A stretch of 47,969 bases of DNA from Paracoccaceae bacterium (lineage in GTDB: Bacteria > Pseudomonadota > Alphaproteobacteria > Rhodobacterales > Rhodobacteraceae): positions 1 through 47,969 of the forward strand of contig JABSSD010000038.1 in NCBI GenBank assembly GCA_013214575.1. Reading direction: 5' to 3'. A model generated the notes under the pieces. The model did not search any database, had not been told where the DNA came from, and saw only the letters and a program-made list of their open reading frames with translations. The translations under genes and the position numbers were made by a program. How positions within the stretch are numbered: the stretch's first letter is position 1; each line of letters opens with the position of its first letter. This document shows positions 32,563-41,111 of the stretch, piece by piece.

Positions 32563-33024
32563 CACCAACGTCCCAATGTCCCAGACTTGGATTGCATTGT
32601 CGGTTAGGAGTGGACGTTTTTGAAGGAACTCCAGCATTTGCCCACTCTTCCTCGTCCTTAAAGCTCAGTCCTTTTCTGCGGCTCGTGGGTCCTTCCTGGC
32701 CTTCTGGAGCATGCGGGTAATTCACACCCCGTGACCGTAAGGTGTTTAAGGCTCGATGAGGGGTGAGGTTAGGGTTGTTGTTACATCGCTGCGAGCCAGC
32801 GGGGATTGCCCGTGCAAAAGCGCCCGCCTGGCCTGACCGTGTCCCACCTGAGAGGCCTGGATTGATCGTCTGTGCATGAAATTCCCGGATTTTGCTGGGT
32901 CGAGGGATTCTGGAACTGGAGAGGAGTATCTATTCAGAGGAGTTTCGACCGCTTTTGGACAGCAATGGGTCACCTATGTTGGCGGCATGGGGGCCTGCCC
33001 TGCCCCCAGGTACGCCTCTACGTT
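32563..33024. other. Gene-free region with possible terminator
   Basis: About 460 bp between the IS5 relic and the pirin gene. No known transposase or other protein was recognised in any frame. At 32989-33007 a stem GGGGGC-CTGCCCT-GCCCCC lies 18 bp downstream of the pirin stop and could end that minus-strand transcript, although no U run follows. Confidence 0.35.
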
Positions 33025-33960
33025 CTAGTCCGGCAAGGGAATGAATTCGTCCTTATCGCTGGGAGGCAGCTTGAAGCGGCCGTGCTCCCAGTCGCCAGCC
33101 GCCCATGCTTCCTTGGCGGCCTCAATTTTTTCTTTCGATGAAGCTACGAAATTCCACCAGATATGGCGCGGGCCGTTCAGAGTTTCGCCGCCCAGCAACA
33201 TCAGCCGTGCACCGGCGGGACCTGCTTTGACTGAAATGGCGTCGCCGGGGCGGAACACCATCATCTGGCCCGATTGGAACACATCTCCCGCCACCTCGAT
33301 ACTGCCGTCTGTGACGTAGATCCCGCGGTCCTCGTGGCTGTCTGGCATGGGCAGCCTCGCACCCGCTTCGAGCACGGCATCGGCATAGAACATTTCGCTG
33401 AACGTCTTGGTGGGCGCACGTTCCCCCCACGCATTGCCCAGGATCAGGCGCACCTGCTTGCCTTCGCCTTCGAGGAATGGCAGTGCGGCTTCCTTGTGAT
33501 GCTCGAAATCCGCGTCGATGTCTTCGGCATGCTCGGGCAGGGCAACCCATGTCTGGATGCCAAACAGGCTGCTGGGGCCCTTGCGGGTCTGCGCACTGGT
33601 GCGTTCGGAATGGGTCACCCCGTTGCCCGCTATCATCCAGTTCACTTCGCCGGGATAGATCATCTGATTGGTGCCCAGAGAGTCCTGATGCTGGAATTCA
33701 CCTTTATAAAGATATGTCACTGTCGCGAGGCCGATATGCGGGTGGGGGCGCACGTCGATACCCTGTTCGGTGATAAATTCCGCCGGTCCCATCTGATCGA
33801 AGAACACAAAAGGGCCGACCATCTGCCGTCTGGGCGATGGCAGCGCACGGCGCACTTCGAAGTTTCCAATGTCGCGGGCGCGAGGGACGATCAGCGTCTC
33901 GATCGCATCGACGTTTTCCACGCTCGGGCAGGTCGGTTCAATTGCCGGGTTCCAGCTCAT
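33025..33960 (-). CDS. Pirin family protein
   Basis: A 311-residue double-cupin protein. The N-terminal cupin has the metal site RPHPHIGLATVTYL (H73, H75) and NGVTHSE (H117, E119), with PGEVNWMIAG between. Pirins bind iron; some bacterial members are quercetin dioxygenases, others redox-linked regulators. The ATG overlaps the stop of the FMN reductase gene by 4 bp. Together with that reductase, a DoxX protein and a divergent LysR regulator this looks like a unit for detoxifying quinones or similar electrophiles (inference). Confidence 0.92.
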   Translation of the reverse strand: MSWNPAIEPTCPSVENVDAIETLIVPRARDIGNFEVRRALPSPRRQMVGPFVFFDQMGPAEFITEQGIDVRPHPHIGLATVTYLYKGEFQHQDSLGTNQMIYPGEVNWMIAGNGVTHSERTSAQTRKGPSSLFGIQTWVALPEHAEDIDADFEHHKEAALPFLEGEGKQVRLILGNAWGERAPTKTFSEMFYADAVLEAGARLPMPDSHEDRGIYVTDGSIEVAGDVFQSGQMMVFRPGDAISVKAGPAGARLMLLGGETLNGPRHIWWNFVASSKEKIEAAKEAWAAGDWEHGRFKLPPSDKDEFIPLPD

Positions 33961-34562
33961 GTCATGTCCTTTCTGGTTGCGAGAAAAGATGCCGCCAGGG
34001 CGTTTGTCGTGGCGATCAATTGGTCGATTGTCGCGGCCAACATCTGCGCCTGTCCTGCGTCGGTCAGCTTTCCTGCGTCATCGAACGCGGAGAAGCCATT
34101 GGATATGGCAACCTGATTTGGCACCACGGTCACTCCGATATTGCCCAGCATCATGCGCAAAGGGACAAGTCCCCGCAAACCGCCCAGAGCTCCCGGTGCG
34201 ACCGACCCGAGGGCCATCACCTTGCCATTGTAGGCCCAAAGCGGGGGCTCATCTACGGTATGTGGGCGCGATATCCAGTCCAGTGCGTTCTTGAGCAAGG
34301 GCGAGATCGAGCTGTTGTATTCCGGAGACGCGATAAAGAGGCCGTCGTGTTCGACGAAAAGCTGTTTGAGCCGTTTCGCATTTTCCGGCAGCCCCCCGCC
34401 CGCTTCGAGATCACCATCATAAAGCGGCATCTCAAAATCCTTGAGGTCGATCAGGGTGACATCTGCCCCTGCCGCTTTGGCTTTGCCCGCAGCGAGAGCT
34501 GCGAGCTGTTTGTTGGTCGACGCTTTGCGGGCGCTTCCGGCGAAGATCAGGAATTTGGGCAC
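33957..34562 (-). CDS. NAD(P)H-dependent FMN reductase (flavodoxin-like fold)
   Basis: A 201-residue flavoprotein. The phosphate loop is FAGSARKASTNKQLA and the FMN contact is SPEYNSSISPLLKNALDW, typical of the PF03358 family that reduces FMN, azo dyes, quinones or chromate with NAD(P)H. The start is GTG 34562. It overlaps the pirin gene by 4 bp and follows the DoxX gene by 36 bp. Substrate is not known; gene context points to quinone or electrophile reduction. Confidence 0.92.
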   Translation of the reverse strand: MPKFLIFAGSARKASTNKQLAALAAGKAKAAGADVTLIDLKDFEMPLYDGDLEAGGGLPENAKRLKQLFVEHDGLFIASPEYNSSISPLLKNALDWISRPHTVDEPPLWAYNGKVMALGSVAPGALGGLRGLVPLRMMLGNIGVTVVPNQVAISNGFSAFDDAGKLTDAGQAQMLAATIDQLIATTNALAASFLATRKDMT

Positions 34563-34598
34563 AGGTTCAGCTTTCTTTGAGAGGTAAGAGGGATCGGC

Positions 34599-35030
34599 TC
34601 AGGCTTTGAGCGCCTGGGGAATGAAACCGTCGATGAGTGGCAGCTTGCGCAGGGCGAAGGGTCCGCTTCCCTGGACCGCGACCGCGCCCGCAAGAACCAC
34701 CAGCAACAGTGGAAATTCCCAGCCGCCACCTTGAGAGCTGAACAACCAGCCATTGCCCGAATGTGCCCAGAGCGCGCCGACCAACAGCGGCATCGACAGC
34801 AGGGCAGCAAGGCGGGTGTAGAGCCCCAGAAGGATCGCCGCGCCGCCCGCTAATTCTGCAAGTATGGTCAGATACGCCGCTGCTGCAGGTAAGCCCAGGC
34901 TTTCGAAATAAGCCACTGTGCCGGGGACAGTGAACACCACCACCTTGAGGAGCCCATGGGACAGCAGAACGCCGCCAAGGGTCAAGCGGGTGATCATTGC
35001 GCCGTAGTTTGTGTTGGTTTCCAGTGTCAT
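34599..35030 (-). CDS. DoxX family membrane protein
   Basis: A 143-residue protein with four transmembrane helices. The pattern TRLTLGGVLLSHGLLKVVVF, then PAAAAYLTILAELAGGAAIL and LYTRLAALLSMPLLVGALWA is typical of DoxX (PF07681). The ATG at 35030 is set by GGAG seven bases upstream. First gene of the unit with FMN reductase and pirin. DoxX proteins are often paired with pirin or with quinone-linked oxidoreductases; their activity is poorly defined. Confidence 0.88.
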   Translation of the reverse strand: MTLETNTNYGAMITRLTLGGVLLSHGLLKVVVFTVPGTVAYFESLGLPAAAAYLTILAELAGGAAILLGLYTRLAALLSMPLLVGALWAHSGNGWLFSSQGGGWEFPLLLVVLAGAVAVQGSGPFALRKLPLIDGFIPQALKA

Positions 35031-35142
35031 TGCCATTCTCCAAATGTGTTGTGTTTCCGTCTGAGGCCAATATTGCATTGGGGAATGTGATTGATAATAT
35101 AGCGGTTCATAACTTCACTCATTCCAAAAGGTTGCCAATCCC

Positions 35143-36045
35143 ATGGACCAAATATCGCGTGTCGGGATCTTCATCGCGGTGGTTCAGGCCCGCAGCTTCG
35201 CAGGCGCGGCACGCGTTCTGGGCATCACCAGTTCCGCTGTGTCCAAACAGGTCCAGAACCTGGAACTGGATTTGCAGGTCAAGCTGCTCAACCGCACTAC
35301 GCGGAACGTATCTGTGACCGAAGAAGGTGCCATCTATTTTGAGCGCGCAAAACGAGCGTTAGAGGATCTACAAGAAGCCAAGGAACAGATTTACGAATTG
35401 AAGTCCCACCCTCGCGGACCCTTGAAGATTAGCCTCCCGTTGAGCTTGGGCGTCAAATATCTTGGGCAGGCTGTGGCGCAGTTTGCTTCCACCTATCCAG
35501 ACGTCGAGCTGGACGTGAGCCTTGATGAGCGTTTTGTCGATATCGTGGGCGAGAGGTTCGATCTGGTGCTCAGGATCGGGTCTTTGAAAGACACATCATT
35601 GATCGCCCGGCGTATGGCGTCTTGTCCTTTCATTCTATGCGCCAGCGCTGGGTATCTGGAGCGACATGGAACGCCTGATACGCCCGAAGATCTGTTGGAG
35701 CACAATGTGCTGGCCTATACCCGCAACACCGGCCTGCATGAGTGGCGCTACAAGGACAAGGCAGGAAAGATTGGCCAGGTGAGTTTGAGCGGTTCTTTCA
35801 AATCCGATTCCGGCGATGTCCTGTGTTTTTCCGCTGTCGAAGGGGTCGGCATTGCGATTCTGCCGGTGTTCTATGTTGCCGAACATTTGAAAAACCGTCG
35901 CTTACAGCAACTTCTTCCCAATTATCTTACTTGGCCTGAGCGGGACATCCATACAGTGTTCCAACCGAACCGCTTCCAGTCAACTCGGCTGCGCCTGTTT
36001 GTTGATCACCTTGCAGCAGCATGCAAGCGCCTGCCGTGGGAATGA
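35143..36045 (+). CDS. LysR-type transcriptional regulator, divergent from the pirin unit
   Basis: A 300-residue regulator of the CrgA/DhcR-like subgroup. The winged helix-turn-helix is at residues 1-60 (SFAGAARVLGITSSAVSKQV), followed by LNRTTRNVSVTEEGAIYFER, and a ligand-binding domain begins near residue 85 (LKISLPLSLGVKYLGQAV). It is transcribed away from the DoxX/FMN reductase/pirin genes with a 112-bp spacer, so it most likely controls them and itself. Members of this subgroup often sense quinones or aldehydes. Confidence 0.93.
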   Translation: MDQISRVGIFIAVVQARSFAGAARVLGITSSAVSKQVQNLELDLQVKLLNRTTRNVSVTEEGAIYFERAKRALEDLQEAKEQIYELKSHPRGPLKISLPLSLGVKYLGQAVAQFASTYPDVELDVSLDERFVDIVGERFDLVLRIGSLKDTSLIARRMASCPFILCASAGYLERHGTPDTPEDLLEHNVLAYTRNTGLHEWRYKDKAGKIGQVSLSGSFKSDSGDVLCFSAVEGVGIAILPVFYVAEHLKNRRLQQLLPNYLTWPERDIHTVFQPNRFQSTRLRLFVDHLAAACKRLPWE

Positions 36046-36197
36046 TACGTCGGACTATGTGAAGGATGGAATTTCAGTCTCAATGAAAACAATCCGTTGG
36101 GTTTTGCATCTCCGGGACTGGAGCAGGACTTGCAATAACCTGATCCACGTCCACAATCACCGACAGAACTTTTCAGCCCCCCTGAGTCCGCCATTCC

Positions 36198-36461
36198 TCA
36201 AGCCTTTTCGACCGACGTTAGAATAATTTGCCACTCTTCCTTGATTGATCCTGAATGCCGGATCTTGCCAGCGCGCCGATACCAGTAGCCAGCATTCGCG
36301 TCATCGCCTTCGATCCGGTGAACTAGGGCATGCACCCAATCGAAAAGTGGCACCCCCTCGTGCTCTTGACTGATCTGATGCGCCTTCTCCATTTCAGTCC
36401 CTGGCCGAAAATTTCCTGCCCTGATCAAATCGAGTGATTCACAAAGTAACTCATGGAACAT
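36198..36461 (-). CDS. Small conserved-looking hypothetical protein
   Basis: An 87-residue protein beginning MFHELLCESLDLIRAGNF and containing HEGVPLFDWVHALVHRIEGD and ANAGYWYRRAGK. The even codon use and the mix of Trp, His and acidic residues suggest a true gene. ATG 36461 has AAGG about eight bases upstream; the frame is open 11 codons further. The end (HSGSIKEEWQIILTSVEKA) is soluble. No family could be named. It stands alone between the LysR gene and the leader of the nitrate operon. Confidence 0.62.
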   Translation of the reverse strand: MFHELLCESLDLIRAGNFRPGTEMEKAHQISQEHEGVPLFDWVHALVHRIEGDDANAGYWYRRAGKIRHSGSIKEEWQIILTSVEKA

Positions 36462-36858
36462 GTGCTTTGCCTTAATCGTTTGTGGGTGCCGCATTCGATG
36501 GCGTCCACCAGTAGCATAGCATTCATAGGCATGACGACCACACCCCGAGTCTCTACTGGTCTTGTCTCGCTTACGGTCCGGTCTCCAAGCGGCAGCTACG
36601 CGCTAGGCCCGATGCTCCGGGTCGCCAACTGCTGTCCTGAGCCATCGGTCCAGCTCTCCTGATTCTGTCCAAATGGTTCTCCGAGCGCCACCATTCAGCC
36701 CCCAGATCGGCAACTTTGCCAAAAAATAAGGCACAGGCCTGCATCATATGCTGCGGCGCGGCAAATCTAATTGCCGTCCCCGTCAACAGCCACAATTCTG
36801 GACCCATCGCAGGCAACGGAGACTGCCTCGGTCTCTCTCCCTAAGCTTGGGGATTTTG
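36462..36858. other. Upstream region of the nitrate assimilation operon
   Basis: No convincing gene. It must contain the promoter of the nitrate operon. A hairpin CGGCAA-ATCTAA-TTGCCG at 36759-36776 and a second stem AGGCA-(8)-TGCCT at 36811-36828 lie before the attenuator-like structures at 36865-36912 and could belong to the same RNA leader. Confidence 0.4.
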
Positions 36859-36864
36859 GCGCAC

Positions 36865-36912
36865 AGCGGCTCGACCGCTCGCCAAGAGGCGAGCCAGATT
36901 AGTGGCTTTTTT
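36865..36912 (+). promoter_or_regulatory. Attenuator-like leader of the nitrate operon with intrinsic terminator
   Basis: Three hairpins overlap and exclude each other. (a) AGCGG-CTCGA-CCGCT at 36865-36879. (b) GCTCGCC-AAGA-GGCGAGC at 36877-36894, sharing GCT with (a). (c) GAGCCA-GATTAG-TGGCTT at 36891-36908, sharing GAGC with (b) and followed by a run of T (36907-36912), an intrinsic terminator. The structure ends 33 bp before the start codon of the first gene. Assimilatory nitrate operons in proteobacteria are often controlled by antitermination (NasR, NasT); this arrangement fits such control, but no nasS, nasT or nasR gene is in the window. Confidence 0.6.
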
Positions 36913-36945
36913 GTTGTTTCCCAAATAGATGGAAGGGTTTCCCCC

Positions 36946-38313
36946 TTGAAGAGAACTCTTTGCACCCTTGCCATAGTCACAGCACTGGCAAGTCCCGCCT
37001 TATCCGCGCCGCTTGAGTTGGAGCAGGATGTACTGACCCTTGGCTTTATCAAGCTAACGGACATGGCACCGCTGGCGGTGGCTTATGAACAGGGGTTCTT
37101 TGACGAAGAAGGGCTGTTTGTGACGCTGGAATCGCAAGCCAACTGGAAGGTGCTGCTGGACCGGGTCATCGACGGTCAACTGGCTGGCGCCCACATGCTG
37201 GCTGGCCAACCGCTGGCGGCAACCTTTGGCTATGGCACCCAGGCGCATATGGTCACACCGATCTCAATGGATCTGAACGGCAACGGCATCACGGTTTCGC
37301 AATCTGTCTGGGACAGCATGCGACCGCATATCCCGTCGCAAGCGGACGGCCGGCCGCAGCATCCGATTTCAGCCCGCGCGCTGGCGCCGGTGATCGAGCA
37401 ATTCAACGCCGAGGGCCGGGCCTTTAACATGGGCATGGTGTTCCCCGTCTCGACCCATAATTACGAGCTGCGCTATTGGCTGGCGGCGGGTGGCATCAAC
37501 CCAGGCTATTACAGTGCGCAGGACATCACCGGCCAGATCGACGCCGATGTCTTTTTGTCGGTCACGCCGCCGCCGCAAATGCCCGCAACGCTCGAGGCTG
37601 GCACCATCCATGGCTACAGTGTTGGTGAGCCATGGAACCAGCAGGCGGTCATCAAGGGCATCGGCGTACCGGTGATTACAGATTACGAACTGTGGAAGAA
37701 CAATCCGGAAAAAGTGCTGGGTTTCAGCGCCAAATTTGTCGAAGAAAATCCCAATACCACCCTCGCAGTGGTCAAAGCAATGATCCGCGCCGCCATCTGG
37801 CTGGATGAAAACAACAATGCCAACCGCGAGGCGGCCGTCGATACCCTGTCGCGCCGGGAATATGTAGGTGCCGACCGCGAGGTGATCGCTGCTTCGATGA
37901 CGGGTAGTTTTGAATACGAAAGCGGTGACATCCGCCCGATTCCCGATTTCAACGTCTTCTTCCGCTACAACGCCACCTACCCGTTCTACTCGGATGCGGT
38001 CTGGACCCTGACCCAGATGCGCCGCTGGGGACAGATCGCCGATGCCAAACCCGACAGCTGGTATGATGAGCTGGCCCGGTCGGTCTACAAACCGGACATC
38101 TACCTGCAAGCCGCACAAATGCTGGTCGACGAAGGCAACGCCGAAGCGGTTGATTTCCCCTGGACCAGCGACGGCTACAAATCTCCAACGCCCGCTGCTG
38201 ATGTCATCGACGGCATCCCCTTCGATGGCCGCACGCCCAACGCCTATCTCGATAGCCTGCCGATCGGCCTAAAAGGCACCCAAACCGTCAATGACGGCGC
38301 GGTGCACGGCTAA
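36946..38313 (+). CDS. nrtA: Nitrate ABC transporter substrate-binding protein
   Basis: A 455-residue exported protein of the NrtA/CmpA family. A signal peptide (about 1-21, LCTLAIVTALASPALSA) leads to the binding fold with LGFIKLTDMAPLAVAYEQGF, DGQLAGAHMLAGQPLAATFG and EAGTIHGYSVGEPWNQQAV. It should capture nitrate (and perhaps nitrite) in the periplasm. The TTG start at 36946 has GGAAGGG upstream and begins the signal peptide; the frame runs 66 codons further but includes the terminator hairpin. First gene of the operon; NrtB follows after 20 bp. Confidence 0.93.
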   Translation: MKRTLCTLAIVTALASPALSAPLELEQDVLTLGFIKLTDMAPLAVAYEQGFFDEEGLFVTLESQANWKVLLDRVIDGQLAGAHMLAGQPLAATFGYGTQAHMVTPISMDLNGNGITVSQSVWDSMRPHIPSQADGRPQHPISARALAPVIEQFNAEGRAFNMGMVFPVSTHNYELRYWLAAGGINPGYYSAQDITGQIDADVFLSVTPPPQMPATLEAGTIHGYSVGEPWNQQAVIKGIGVPVITDYELWKNNPEKVLGFSAKFVEENPNTTLAVVKAMIRAAIWLDENNNANREAAVDTLSRREYVGADREVIAASMTGSFEYESGDIRPIPDFNVFFRYNATYPFYSDAVWTLTQMRRWGQIADAKPDSWYDELARSVYKPDIYLQAAQMLVDEGNAEAVDFPWTSDGYKSPTPAADVIDGIPFDGRTPNAYLDSLPIGLKGTQTVNDGAVHG

Positions 38314-38333
38314 GCCAGCAAAAGGATACTCCC

Positions 38334-39407
38334 ATGACCATCGCTGATTCCGATTTTGCCACGACCGAAGCACGCCGCGCCCGCCTGTTCACCCGCATCA
38401 ATGCGGCTGACAAATGGCTCCAGATGCTGGGGCTGGCCTGGATCACTCCAGTGCTGAAAGCTGCCGTCGGTGATAATCCACTCGCCCAGCTGGTCGAAAT
38501 CTGGCGTCTGCTGCTGGTGCCGTTGCTGGCGGTCATTGGCTTTGTGGTCTTGTGGGGCGTGATGGCCCCCAAGGTTCAGACCTCACTAGGAGTGATCCCT
38601 GGTCCGGGTCAGGTCTGGGCTGAAATGGTCAACCTGCACCATGATGCCAAAGCCAAGTCCGAAAAAAAGGCCGCATTCCAAATTCGGGTCGAAGCCCGCA
38701 ATGAAAAGCTGATTGCTCAGGGCAGGCCCGAGCAGGTCAAAGACATCGCCTATACCGGAGCGCCCAGCTACTATGACCAGATCTGGACCTCGATCAAAAC
38801 CGTGGGTTTTGGCTTTCTGATTGCCTCGGCTATTGCGATCCCGCTGGGCATTCTGGGCGGGCTGTCGCCAACCGCTAGCGCCGCGATGAACCCTTTGGTG
38901 CAGATTTTCAAACCGGTGTCACCGCTGGCCTGGCTGCCCATTGTCACCATGGTGGTCTCGGCGCTCTACGTCACCAATGACGGCATGTTCACCAAATCAT
39001 TCATGGTTTCGGCGGTTACCGTCACCCTGTGTTCCATGTGGCCAACACTGATCAACACTTCGCTGGGCGTCGCCTCGATCGACAAAGATCTGATCAACGT
39101 GTCCAAGGTGCTGAAGATGTCGCTGTGGAGCAAGATCACCAAACTGGTTCTGCCCTCGGCGCTGCCGCTGATCTTTACCGGACTGCGGCTGAGCCTTGGG
39201 GTTGGCTGGATGGTTCTGATCGCCGCCGAGATGCTGGCGCAGAACCCCGGATTGGGCAAATTTGTCTGGGACGAGTTTCAGAACGGCTCCAGCCAATCGC
39301 TGGCCCGGATCATCCTGGCAGTGCTGACCATCGGCCTGATTGGCATGATGCTGGACCGGGTGATGTGCGCGCTGCAGTCCCTTTTCACCTTCTCAAACAA
39401 CCGGTGA
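38334..39407 (+). CDS. nrtB: Nitrate ABC transporter permease
   Basis: A 357-residue inner-membrane permease of the BPD type with about six transmembrane helices. The EAA-type coupling loop appears as DKDLINVSKVLKMSLWSKI, and the run GLRLSLGVGWMVLIAAEM is typical of NrtB/SsuC. An unusually long charged segment (about residues 105-135, with HHDAKAKSEKKAAFQIRVEA) separates the first helix from the core. AAAGGA precedes the ATG. It follows nrtA by 20 bp and precedes the ATPase gene by 5 bp. Confidence 0.93.
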   Translation: MTIADSDFATTEARRARLFTRINAADKWLQMLGLAWITPVLKAAVGDNPLAQLVEIWRLLLVPLLAVIGFVVLWGVMAPKVQTSLGVIPGPGQVWAEMVNLHHDAKAKSEKKAAFQIRVEARNEKLIAQGRPEQVKDIAYTGAPSYYDQIWTSIKTVGFGFLIASAIAIPLGILGGLSPTASAAMNPLVQIFKPVSPLAWLPIVTMVVSALYVTNDGMFTKSFMVSAVTVTLCSMWPTLINTSLGVASIDKDLINVSKVLKMSLWSKITKLVLPSALPLIFTGLRLSLGVGWMVLIAAEMLAQNPGLGKFVWDEFQNGSSQSLARIILAVLTIGLIGMMLDRVMCALQSLFTFSNNR

Positions 39408-39412
39408 ATGAC

Positions 39413-41107
39413 ATGGCAATACTGACATTTGACAACGTTCACAAAGGTTTTGGCCAGGGTGCCAACCGCATTGAAGTGCTCAACGACATCTGCCTGGAGG
39501 TGAAAGAAGGAGAGTTTCTCGCCATTCTGGGTTTCTCGGGCACCGGAAAATCCACGTTGATGAACCTGATGGCTGGGCTGGAAAGCCCGGACCGGGGCAG
39601 TGTGAATTTCAAAGGCAAGCCAATCAACGGCCCCAGCCCCGAGCGCGGGTTGGTGTTTCAGAACTACTCGCTGATGCCCTGGCTGACGGTTACCGGCAAC
39701 GTGCGACTGGCCATTGATGCGGTGTTTCCGCGCATGGCTGCCGCTGAGAAAGCCACCAAGGTTGAACATTACATCCAGATGGTGGGTCTTACCCCGGCCG
39801 CGCACCGGCGTCCTGCAGAACTGTCGGGTGGCATGCGGCAGCGGGTGTCAATCGCCCGGGCACTGGCGATGGACCCCGAGATGCTGCTGCTGGACGAGCC
39901 GCTGTCGGCTCTGGACGCAATGACCCGCGCCAATCTGGCCGATGAGATCCTGGAGATCTGCCAGAAAGGTGCCAAGACCTGTATCCTGATCACCAATGAT
40001 GTGGACGAGGCGATCCAACTGGCCGACCGCATTGTGCCACTGAACCCCGATGGTACTCTGGGCGACCCCTTCATCGTGGATATCCCCCGCCCCCGCAATC
40101 GCGACGAGATGAACCACCACGAGGGGTTCAAAGCCCTGCGCGCCAAGATCACCCGCGTCTTGATGGATGAAGGCATTGAGGCGCGCGTTGAAGGCACCCG
40201 TAAACTGCCTGCGATCACCCCGATCCACAGCCTGCCTGCAGCCGTGAAAACGGCCAGCAAAACGAGGGTTGAAAAGCGGTTTCTCGACTTCAGCCAGTTG
40301 CACAAGATCTATCCCACTCCCAAGGGCCCGTTGACCGTGGTCGAGGATTTTAATCTCAAGGTGAGCCGGGGTGAGTTCATCTCGCTGATCGGCCACTCCG
40401 GCTGCGGCAAATCCACCGTTCTGTCCATGGCTGCCGGGCTGACCTCGATTTCCAAAGGCGCGATCAAGCTGGACGGCAAACACGTCGAAGGGGCCGGTCC
40501 GGAACGCGCCGTGGTGTTTCAATCGCCCAACCTGTTCCCTTGGTTGACCGCCAAGGAAAACGTCGCCGTTGGGGTCGAAAAGGTCTACCCACGCGCCTCG
40601 CGCGAGGAATTGCGCGATGTGGTCGAATACTACCTCGAGCGCGTTGGTCTGGCCGACAGTATGGATATGCCAGCCCACAGCCTGTCCAACGGCACCCAGC
40701 AGCGTGTCGGCATCGCCCGCGCCTTTGCCCTGTCCCCCAAATTGCTGCTGTTGGATGAACCCTTTGGCATGCTCGACAGCCTGACCCGCTGGGAGCTGCA
40801 AGAGGTGCTGATGGAGGTCTGGTCCCGCACCAAAGTGACTGCGATCTGCGTCACTCATGACGTGGACGAGGCGATCCTGCTGGCTGACCGGGTGGTGATG
40901 ATGACCAACGGCCCGCAAGCCACCATCGGAAAAATCACGTCGGTCAAGCTGCCACGCCCCCGCAGCCGCAAGGCCTTGCTCGAACACCCCGATTATTACG
41001 CCTACCGGCAAGAGGTTCTCGACTTCCTCGAAGATTATTCACAGGGCGCTAAACCCGCCCCCAAACCAGCCCCGAAACCAGCCACAGCCCCCATTGCAGC
41101 GGAGTGA
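39413..41107 (+). CDS. nrtC: Nitrate transporter ATPase with two fused ABC domains
   Basis: A 564-residue protein with two ABC ATPase domains in one chain. Domain 1 has Walker A GFSGTGKST (40-48), signature LSGGMRQ (from 137), Walker B MLLLDEP, and Asn195 (ITNDVDEA) where the H-loop His normally is. Domain 2 has Walker A GHSGCGKST (327-335), signature LSNGTQQ (from 424), Walker B LLLLDEP and H482 (THDVDEA). In cyanobacteria NrtC and NrtD are separate ATPases; here they are fused. The end is a Pro/Lys/Ala-rich tail (KPAPKPAPKPATAP) closing IAAE. ATG 39413 lies 5 bp after nrtB; nirB follows after 4 bp. Confidence 0.92.
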   Translation: MAILTFDNVHKGFGQGANRIEVLNDICLEVKEGEFLAILGFSGTGKSTLMNLMAGLESPDRGSVNFKGKPINGPSPERGLVFQNYSLMPWLTVTGNVRLAIDAVFPRMAAAEKATKVEHYIQMVGLTPAAHRRPAELSGGMRQRVSIARALAMDPEMLLLDEPLSALDAMTRANLADEILEICQKGAKTCILITNDVDEAIQLADRIVPLNPDGTLGDPFIVDIPRPRNRDEMNHHEGFKALRAKITRVLMDEGIEARVEGTRKLPAITPIHSLPAAVKTASKTRVEKRFLDFSQLHKIYPTPKGPLTVVEDFNLKVSRGEFISLIGHSGCGKSTVLSMAAGLTSISKGAIKLDGKHVEGAGPERAVVFQSPNLFPWLTAKENVAVGVEKVYPRASREELRDVVEYYLERVGLADSMDMPAHSLSNGTQQRVGIARAFALSPKLLLLDEPFGMLDSLTRWELQEVLMEVWSRTKVTAICVTHDVDEAILLADRVVMMTNGPQATIGKITSVKLPRPRSRKALLEHPDYYAYRQEVLDFLEDYSQGAKPAPKPAPKPATAPIAAE

Positions 41108-41111
41108 CCCT

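Noticed and set aside
31700-32575. Target-site duplication around the IS5 relic
   Set aside because: The bases flanking the inverted repeats (GGTC on the left and CACC on the right) do not match.
36730-36743. Possible sigma-54 promoter (GGCAC...TGCA) upstream of the nitrate operon
   Set aside because: The GG and GC pairs are separated by nine bases instead of the strict ten, so it should not function as a -24/-12 element.
36759-36828. Possible ANTAR (NasT/NasR) target of two hexaloop hairpins
   Set aside because: The first stem has a hexaloop ATCTAA without G at position 4 and the second has an eight-base loop, so the recalled consensus is not met; kept only as context for the attenuator.
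39848-41011. 387-codon minus-strand frame inside nrtC
   Set aside because: Antisense to two intact ABC ATPase domains; composition is typical of a GC-driven shadow frame.
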